A DNA stretch of 64,000 bases, taken from positions 33,167,809 to 33,231,808 of the forward strand of contig CM064653.1 in assembly GCA_032717465.1 (NCBI GenBank), given 5' to 3'. Positions 56,944 through 64,000 of this stretch are shown here, in pieces. The position numbers and the translations under genes were made by a program. Origin of the DNA: Coenobita brevimanus. Its lineage: Eukaryota > Arthropoda > Malacostraca > Decapoda > Coenobitidae. The first letter of the stretch is position 1. The number at the start of each line of letters is the position of its first letter. The notes below the pieces were generated by a model. It ran no database searches. It worked only from the letters and a program-made list of their open reading frames with translations, and was not told where the DNA came from.

Positions 56944-58853
56944 TCCAGATAACCCATATGTTACTCCTGTTTTCCCTTGTATCGATAAGATTATACAGAA
57001 TTCGGTTAAATGAGGCAAGTTATACGGAGGAATACTTTGTGACGTGTGGGTATGAAATGGCATGATATTTACCATACAGTAGTATATGATTTTGTTTTCA
57101 TGAGTTAAATTGGTGGAGTACTTTCTAACAGAAAATACTGCAAGTTCACGTGAATATATGAATCGAGTTGGAGTCAGTGAACCATATATGAAAGCCAGCC
57201 ACTTTGATTAAGGAAAATACTCCCTTAGTTTGAAATAGTATGTCAAATAATACAGTACTTTCCATAACACCAGATAGTGCTTGACGTACAGAAAGTTTCC
57301 TTAACTACTGTATCTATTTGGCATCCATCCTGAGAGACGCGTAATCAGTATGCTACAATGAATAATACACCGGTGCGGTAATTGTACAAGTGGACATTCG
57401 AGAACTTAGGAATTTGAGCCTGTAAATGTCTGATATATTTTGACATGGCAAAAGCATGTGTTAATAACACAAAAAGAATAAGAAACTGAACAATTTTTGG
57501 TCTCATATACTTTGCCTCTTGGGACGCAGCTAACAAAAGCTGTGACAGAACTATTTTATCATACATTTACCGTGAGACATTGACTTTTTGCTTTTAATAA
57601 TAGACACTAATAAATGTGATCATTCAACATACAGATAATAATTTGCATATTATAATGTAACGATTCTGTACACAGACTTGACAGTCCTTTTCATGAGGGT
57701 CACCTATCCTTTTGCTTGCCACACACTTTCATTTGTCACCACTTTGGCACTAATAGCCACCTCCCATATTGAATACCTGCTAGTGCTGTCTCATTTAGAG
57801 CCGGTGTGACAGTATTTGTGTCGTTTATAGGGCATGTCAGTGGGTCTTGAGGATATCAGTAAAGTCTGTTTTACTGAATTTCAGATATTAAGATTGTTCC
57901 CTGCCCCGGTCTTTCAAACAGCAGACAAGTTCTCTAACTACCTGAGCACCATCCCTCATCGTTATGCACTCTGTCACGTACGTCCCCATGTGGCTGGGAC
58001 AAAAACTCCTACAAGCGTCTCCATCACAGGTTACCTCCATTCCCACACTCCAGACCTTCCTCCTTCATGTACTCCTCCATTTTTCATTCATATTTCTCGT
58101 TCTTGGTCTCCTTCTCACTCTCCGCTCAGTTCTGCTTCTACACACCCTTTCTGTGATCCTTGCATTCTCCACGCGTTGCTATGCCACCAAACCACCTTAG
58201 TTTATTTAGTACGGTGAAGAGAATCAGATGTAAAATATCCACGTACCCTTCTTAATTGCCTCATTCTCTGTGCCAGAGGTACAGTCAAAGAAACAACCAT
58301 CTCCCTGTTTGCGTCTGGAGAAAGTTCACAACTTGTGAAATACAATGAAAACCCTGTCTTCAACAGTGCGTGTGTCAGAAGGTTCGATTTTTCTATTTCG
58401 TATTCGTCACTCATTGAGAAGATGCTTGTATCTCTGTCTGTACATATTTTTTTTCATTAACTCCAGACCAATTTATTAAGCAAAGGGAAAACCAATGCTG
58501 CTCGGTGACAGGATTAAGAACAGTCCTTCCGACACTTTCACTGCTATGATAGAACTTTAGCAAAATATTAAATTGCAGTAAATTCCTAATCATTTTGCTC
58601 AACTGATAAATCCAACACAGGTAACTCCATCACTAATGCCAGCTCATACTCAGTTTTAGCCATCGCCAGACGATTTTATTCAGCCTAGGAAAAACTTTCC
58701 GGATTGCACTTTATACAGCCGTCATTAAACTCACCAGAACAAGAGGTCTGTCATAAGCTGTAAATCACCTGGAGGCAGCCAGAATAAACTACAGTAAATA
58801 AATACAAAAAAGATTAAAGGGTTTCATGAAAGATGTAAGGCTACGAGACGTTT

Positions 58854-58855
<2 letters not shown>
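56944..58855. other. Unannotated stretch
   Basis: AT-rich. ORF 57834-58217 has no domain or splice context. 58650-58800 has MITE-like words (CCAGACGATTTTATTCAGCC). Otherwise nothing recognised. Confidence 0.35.

Positions 58856-58931
<76 letters not shown>
58856..58931. repeat. Compound (GT)n(AT)n microsatellite
   Basis: About 16 GT units joined to about 21 AT units, then GTCTATCTATC words. Confidence 0.97.
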
Positions 58932-58934
<3 letters not shown>

Positions 58935-59758
58935 TGTCTATCTATCAGTCTATCTATCTATATGTATATATATACATGTATGTATATAAACTTGTTTTTT
59001 TTTTTTTTTTTGTATGGTTAAATCTGCATAGGCGGAAACGGCTTGACCAAAGACACCTTAATTTATAGCCTGGAAGTAATGATTGTGTGGCAAGGACACA
59101 GGCTGGAAGGATAAAGAGGAAGTTGTTGAGACTGGTGTGAAAATGAGGGGGGCGGGAAGAGAGACAGACGAACTTAGAGGTGAAGGGACTGAAAACTGTT
59201 AAAAAAAAGAAAAAAAAAAAAAAAAAAGGAGAAGGCTGTAGAGAGTAGAAAAAAACAAAGGCATGAGAAACGTACAGTAAAAAAGAAATGGTATGACTAG
59301 TAAAATATTAGGAAAGAAATATAATAAATCTTAAAAATATATAGAAAGTAATTATTTCGTTTTCCAGGTGGGCGATCGAGAATGATGATAAAATAAGTGA
59401 AATATTATAACTCGTGAAAAAAAAAATAATAATAATTGGGGAGGGAAAACTATCGGAGAGGAATTTTGTAACGCGAAAAAATATATATAAACCGGTTTTG
59501 TAATGAGCTGACAAAAATGGATGGAAAATAACAAGAAAAAATTATTATAACTCGCGTGAAAAAATAGTCCAGTACTTTGGTTTTCTTGGTTCAGGAAACA
59601 AAAAAATGTGGGTAAAATCGACCCCCGGGAAAGAAAATGGCAGGGCTGGTGTGAATGTCGGGCTGGAAATGCGGATTATTCAAGTCACCTGAAAGAATGA
59701 TTGAGTTTCGTGTGTTTGTGTTCCGGGTGGGTGTTTTTGTGGAGGTTATGTGGGCTGT
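58932..59758. other. A-rich unannotated stretch
   Basis: Contains a T run near 58996-59011 and an A-rich block near 59200-59227. No gene recognised. Confidence 0.4.
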
Positions 59759-59759
59759 T

Positions 59760-59826
<67 letters not shown>
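59760..59826. repeat. Compound (GT)n(GA)n microsatellite
   Basis: About 24 GT units followed by about 9 GA units. Confidence 0.97.
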
Positions 59827-59839
59827 AAGAGAGTTTGGG

Positions 59840-60508
59840 GAAAGAATGTTGTTGTGATGGTGGTGGGTGTGGGTGGTGGTGGTGATAATTTTGCGGTGGT
59901 GGTTGTGGTGGTGGATATGGATGTGGTGGTCGTGGTGGTGGTGGTTTGTAATTAGAGGGTCGTTGCTATTTTTGTAGTGGTGGTGGTGAATGTGGCTGGC
60001 GGGTGTGGTGGTGGTGAATGTGGCTGGCGGTTGTGGTTGTTATTATAGTGGATATTGTGTTGGATGGTGATTGTAGTTGTTGTAGTGGATGTGGTGGTGG
60101 TTGGAGAGGATGTATGGATTGGTGGTAGGCATGGTAGTTGTGTAGATTGGTAGTGGTGATAGTTGTAGTTGTTATTGCGGGGGAAGTTGTGTTACCTGGT
60201 GGTTTGATTGTGGTGGTGGTTGGTAGTGGTTGTGAAATTTGTGTGGGCTGGTGGTAATAGATGTGGTTATAATTGTGGTGGTGGCCGTGCTAGTGGTGGA
60301 CGGTATAAGCTGAGTGGAGGGATTGTGGTGGATGTGATTGCTGGTGATGGTAGTGGTGGTGGTGGTTATAGAGGTTGAATGAACTGGTGGTGGGAATTGT
60401 GGTGGCACTTGTGGTGGTTTGTGTTGGTGATGGGTGAGGTTGTTAAAGTGGTGGTGTTTGTGGCGAGGATGGATTTTTTTTTTTTTTTTTTTTTTTTTGG
60501 GGGGGGGA
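59840..60508. repeat. GGT/TGG-rich degenerate repeat ending in T and G runs
   Basis: GTGGTGGT-type words over 600 bp, with a local duplication of GTGGTGGTGAATGTGGCTGG (about 59978-60028). Ends with a T run of about 24 followed by ten G (about 60474-60508). Confidence 0.9.
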
Positions 60509-60888
60509 TAGGTGAACTGGTTGTTGAGTAGTGATTAAGGTAGTGGCGGCTGTTACTGTGTTGATGGCGTTGTTGTAGATAGTATGTTGTTAACGGTATT
60601 GGCGATGATGATAATGTTATTTATATATAACTACTGTATGTACGTGATAATGATGATTGCTGACGATGGTAAACAGGTACGATGTCGATGTTTTAACAGT
60701 AGATGTAATGGTAATGCTGTTGATTATTTTGCCCCCAGTTTCACTGGGGGAGATACGTTCTTTATACGTGGGCGCCTACGTACCCTTTTTGCCTGTGTTT
60801 CACACATTGTTAAGCAAATATCAAATTGCAGACGACTCCTCTAACCACTCAACCTCCAGACCAATGATTGCCGCTTGAAAAAGACCTC
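60509..60888. other. Unannotated stretch
   Basis: GATGATGAT-rich start, then nothing recognised. Confidence 0.35.
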
Positions 60889-61520
60889 TTGTATTAGAGG
60901 GTTTCATGATGACAGTAATATCTATCCTTTCTAGTATGTCTCCTGATTTGTATTAAATCTTCTGGTGATAGCAAGACTGAAATATAGGAGAGTCATTGCA
61001 GTGAAAGAGTAAATATCGACTGTTCAGACCCTCCTTTGCCGAATTCACCATCCAGATACTTTCATTCAGTTTAGCAAATGTCTCTCACATTTTAAGGATT
61101 CATGAAGTCTTTATCTAATCCACGCAGTTCATAATGAGGTCTGGAGATAGCAAAAACAAATTATACGTAGAAGTAATCGCAGTGAGGGTGTTAATACTGG
61201 CTATTCGAACCTTCTTTCACTGAGTTCCTCATCCTGTTTCAAATCCTCTGAACCCCTGCAACCTCCTGATCGCCTTTATTCGTCGTCCTGTGATTTTATG
61301 CAGTTTCGCAAAACTCTCTCGCATTGGAGAGGTTAATGAAGACTATGTGTAACACTTCCATTCGAAATATCACTCGTAATATGTCTAAATTCGTCAGAAG
61401 ATAGCAAAAATTAACCAGAGAAAGATATCACTGCGTAGGAGTTAATACCGCCTGTTCAAACCCCCCATCACAGAATTCACCATCCTGCTTCGAATTTTCT
61501 GAACCCTTAAAAGCCTCCAG
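60889..61520. mobile_element. Three tandem MITE-like units
   Basis: Words near unit ends recur head to tail. GCAGTGAAAGAGTAAATA, GCAGTGAGGGTGTTAATA and TGCGTAGGAGTTAATA are each followed by (T)GTTC(A/G)(A/G)ACC at about 61021, 61203 and 61453, and by GAATTCACCATCC or similar. Each unit also has GG(T)TTAATGAAG-like and GATAGCAAAAA words known from TTAA-MITE copies. Spacings are about 182 and 250 bp. Confidence 0.6.
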
Positions 61521-61809
61521 ATTTGTCTCATTTGCCCGGCAGAGGTGGAAGACGAAGGACAGTCCGGTGAACAGCAGAGGTGAGAGGAGTCTGATTTTAT
61601 AGTTATACTTCAATTTTATTTTTATGTACGATACTGAATAAGTTTTGTGCCAGGACATTATATAGTTATTGGGTTGTGAATGTTTACTAAGGACTGTGAA
61701 TTAATTTTCGTAGTGGCTTTCACAGCAATTGAAGGATTATTTCTTTTGGTTGGGGGGAAGTTTAAGCGTCTGCCCAAATGAACGTTATGCTAAACATTTA
61801 GATTCCTGT

Positions 61810-62095
61810 GACTCATTCTCAGGTGAGTAAAATCTTTGAAGAAAGCTTGGCAAACCTACTTGAGATGACCGTACCAATAAAGGGTTAATGGTGACCGTAT
61901 TTACATCAAGCTTATACTCATGACTTACTCAGCTGAGTAAGCTGGGAAAGAATACCAGAGATGACCCATACCATGCAGGGAGTAATGCTGACCATATTTA
62001 CATTATTGCACAGTCTCAGATGATAGATCTTATTTGTCAGTAGCAGGAACAAATACTACAGATGTGACCATGAGAGGGTTTACAGCTTTTTATAT
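61810..62095. repeat. Three-copy tandem repeat, period about 98 bp
   Basis: GAGATGACCGTACCAATAAAGG, GAGATGACCCATACCATGCAGG and CAGATGTGACCATGAGAGGG-type words lie near 61863, 61959 and 62060. Each is followed by GGTTAATG(G/C)TGACC-like sequence and preceded by CTCAG(G/C)TGAGTAA. Confidence 0.65.
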
Positions 62096-62539
62096 TGTTA
62101 TTATTTCTCCCTCAGTTTTTAGCTTGTTAGCTCTAAAACCAACACAAAGGGGGTGGAAGGTACAGGAAATCAGAAGAATGATCTCAGGGTGAAATGTTAC
62201 GAACAGGATAACCACATGACATGCCCTCCCATAAAACGTGATTGAAACAATGCATGGCCGCAGTCACTGGCTTTTGACCAGATAATATACGGCGAGGGTG
62301 ATCTACGGCCTGGGCATATACCTTGTCATTATGACTGGTTGATGATAATAATGAATTAGATATTTTTAAGAAAATAAGACACCCAGAGGCTGGGAATCTA
62401 GAAAATTGACCATACCAAAGAAGGTTGAACAAGGAATGACCTGATTCAAGAGCTGTTCATTTCGATATTCCCTGAGACACTCCGTTTGAATACATGTTAA
62501 ATCTTTCATCAGGAAGTTTGTCTGGAAGGAGGTTGTGTG
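62096..62539. other. Unannotated stretch
   Basis: No clear feature. The part after about 62390 may be the eroded 3' portion of the LINE relic that follows. Confidence 0.3.
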
Positions 62540-62950
62540 TGTGTGTTGCTGGGTGCCATCCATAATGGGAGAGAGATATAGGCAGAGTTCAGAAAAGCTG
62601 TGACTATTTTAAGAGCGATAGAAATGAAATTTAATAATTGTCGCAAATAGAGCGGCTGATACCGCTCATTGAAGAAGGGGTAAGTTCTGAAGTGATGAAC
62701 AGTCTTTGACTCTATACCATGCTTAAAAGAGTTGTGTGTTGTGACCACCCTCCCCAAACACACATGAAGGCAGTACTGTGCTTATGAGCGAATATTAGAG
62801 TGAGCAGCAGTGCCCGGTTACAGGACGCTTGGAACTGGATCAGCACACCCAACCTCAGAAAAAGTGATTTTTGAAGAAAAGTAATGTCTTTCCAACATAA
62901 GGCATGAGAAAGAGACCCTTAGATTATTAAGAGATGAAGGAGGACAGAGT
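62540..62950 (-). pseudogene. Ancient relic of a related LINE, C-terminal region
   Basis: On the minus strand the order of words matches LINE copy 3: CACACCCAACCTC, a CCCTCCCC-AAACACACATGA-like segment, TTTGACTCTAT, and TTTTAAGAGCGATAGAA. The peptide HNSFKHGIESK in the minus-strand ORF 62509-62763 parallels the TALLNRVESK region of the intact copies. Many indels. Older than the four young copies and possibly a sister family. Confidence 0.65.
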
Positions 62951-63289
62951 TGTGTATTGTTGGTAGGTAAGGAAATTGTGTTGAAGACTGTGCTTGCAGT
63001 TGGTAATGAGTGTGGTTGGGATGATGGATAGTGTAAAGTGGTTGGTGATAACAGTGAACTGTAATCTTGTTGTTTATACTTGATATTACGTATGTGATAA
63101 GTTGTAAAGACTGCTTTTCATTAGTGTCGATTAATTTCATTGATAACAATTTGTGATTCTTTTATAGTTATCATATCTCTGACGTCAGTGTTGTCACAAA
63201 GTTAACGATGTCTGGATCAGAATTGCACGTCATGCTTCTGTAACTTTCAACAATCAGGTGTTAAAAGCAGGGAACAAATGTAACAATGT
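62951..63289. other. Unannotated stretch
   Basis: Nothing recognised. Includes a weak TGGTTGGT/GATGGATAG patch. Confidence 0.35.
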
Positions 63290-63830
63290 AACCAAACAGT
63301 TTCTCCCAAGGGAAAAACAAGAGACGAGTCCAGTCCAAGGACGTCTTCATTAGAGATGGCTGGACACAGTGCTTGATAAACTGGATGTCGAGGAAAGGAG
63401 AAACGATAAACTGTTGCAAAGTATATCAGTTGTTGGCATGCAAGACGAATGCAGGTTAATTCTTGCTCTGCAGAGTTGCCCAAGTAAGAGATCAACCCCT
63501 CGAGTCAGAGGACGTATTTTGCACCTTATCCTTGTTACCACCGGACTATTTTAGTTTGCTTGGGGAGGCCTTTGAGGGCAGAGTTAGATGGAAATCGCTT
63601 GTAACCCCTTCTCTGCAAATAATATCTCAACGTTAAATAAATCATGTAGTGGCAGTGATATTTAAATAAAGCTATACGTAACTGTAGTGAAGAGTTTATA
63701 ACGTGTTGCAAGCTGAACAACAGGCAGTCCGCAGAATTCAGGAGAGCAGAGTCCGGTGTAATGGCGACAGAAAGGATGGGCTGATGCAACACTGTCGCGT
63801 AAAACTCAACATTATCAGGAAATGACAAAG
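63290..63830 (-). pseudogene. Ancient relic of a related LINE, 3' end, interrupted
   Basis: 63296-63535 matches the 3' end of the family on the minus strand (plus-strand words TCCCAAGGGAAAAACAAGAG, GCTGGACACAGTGCTTGATAAACTGGA, GTTGCCCAAGTAAGAGA). 63715-63810 matches the next upstream part (GCAGTCCGCAGAATTCAGGAG, GGCGACAGAAAGGATGGGCTGATGCAACACTGTCGCG). About 180 bp of unrelated sequence between them may be a later insertion. Confidence 0.6.
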
Positions 63831-64000
63831 TATTTATGGTCTCGATATTCTAAGTGTTGCTTCAGTCATAGAAGTTTGTGCCAATATCTGGAATTTTATT
63901 TTGCGATTGTTCCCGAAGCGTTTCCTACCGAGCAGCTAAATGACTTCATATTTAGGTTAGCACGTCAGAGATACACGTGATTGTTATATAGTGGTAACAT
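63831..64000. other. Unannotated right edge
   Basis: Nothing recognised. Confidence 0.3.

Noticed and set aside
57834..58217. 127-codon ORF in the spacer after LINE copy 4
   Set aside because: No recognisable domain, splice sites or repeat relationship; length is within chance for this composition.

Overview
The window looks like arthropod nuclear DNA, most likely from a decapod crustacean. This is inferred from three things. One gene has a peritrophin/CBM14 chitin-binding domain and introns. Microsatellites (AC, CT, AT, GA) are extremely dense, and some repeats resemble the arthropod telomere repeat TTAGG. The rest is packed with APE-type LINEs, tRNA-derived SINEs and TTAA-flanked MITEs. 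There is no sign of bacterial or viral organisation.

Layout. 1-3.7 kb is a 28-bp minisatellite with a 55-unit (1540 bp) higher-order period. 4-9 kb holds small inverted-repeat elements, a purine-rich tract and degenerate tandem repeats. 9.4-23.6 kb carries the one host gene I can support, on the minus strand: a 47-nt signal-peptide exon (23554-23600), a chitin-binding exon (18856-19056) and a 4971-nt terminal exon (9388-14358). Together they encode a secreted ChtBD2 protein with a very long Pro/Ser/Thr/Gln- and Arg-rich tail, of the CPAP1/mucin-like cuticle or peritrophic type. Its first exon, with the start codon, was not found. Its introns contain SINEs, MITEs, LINE fragments and telomere-like repeats.

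24-35 kb is mostly pyrimidine/purine tracts, microsatellites, an 18-bp minisatellite and a ~117-bp tandem repeat. 36-38 kb, 47.7-49.6 kb and 53.8-56.9 kb hold three larger copies of one LINE family; a fourth, short copy lies in the host-gene intron at 16.2-17.5 kb. Copy 2 is split by a 301-bp hAT-type MITE with a recognisable target duplication. 59-62 kb is GT/GGT-rich DNA and tandem MITE arrays. 62.5-63.8 kb contains two much older relics of a related LINE on the minus strand.

How the parts relate. Apart from the chitin-binding gene, almost all coding-looking sequence is either LINE reverse transcriptase or tandem repeat that happens to be open. I do not see a new multi-gene system. The most notable things are the spliced chitin-binding protein and its arginine-rich modules, the 55-mer satellite, the nested hAT MITE, the TTAA MITE family, and a splice donor that lies inside telomere-like repeat.
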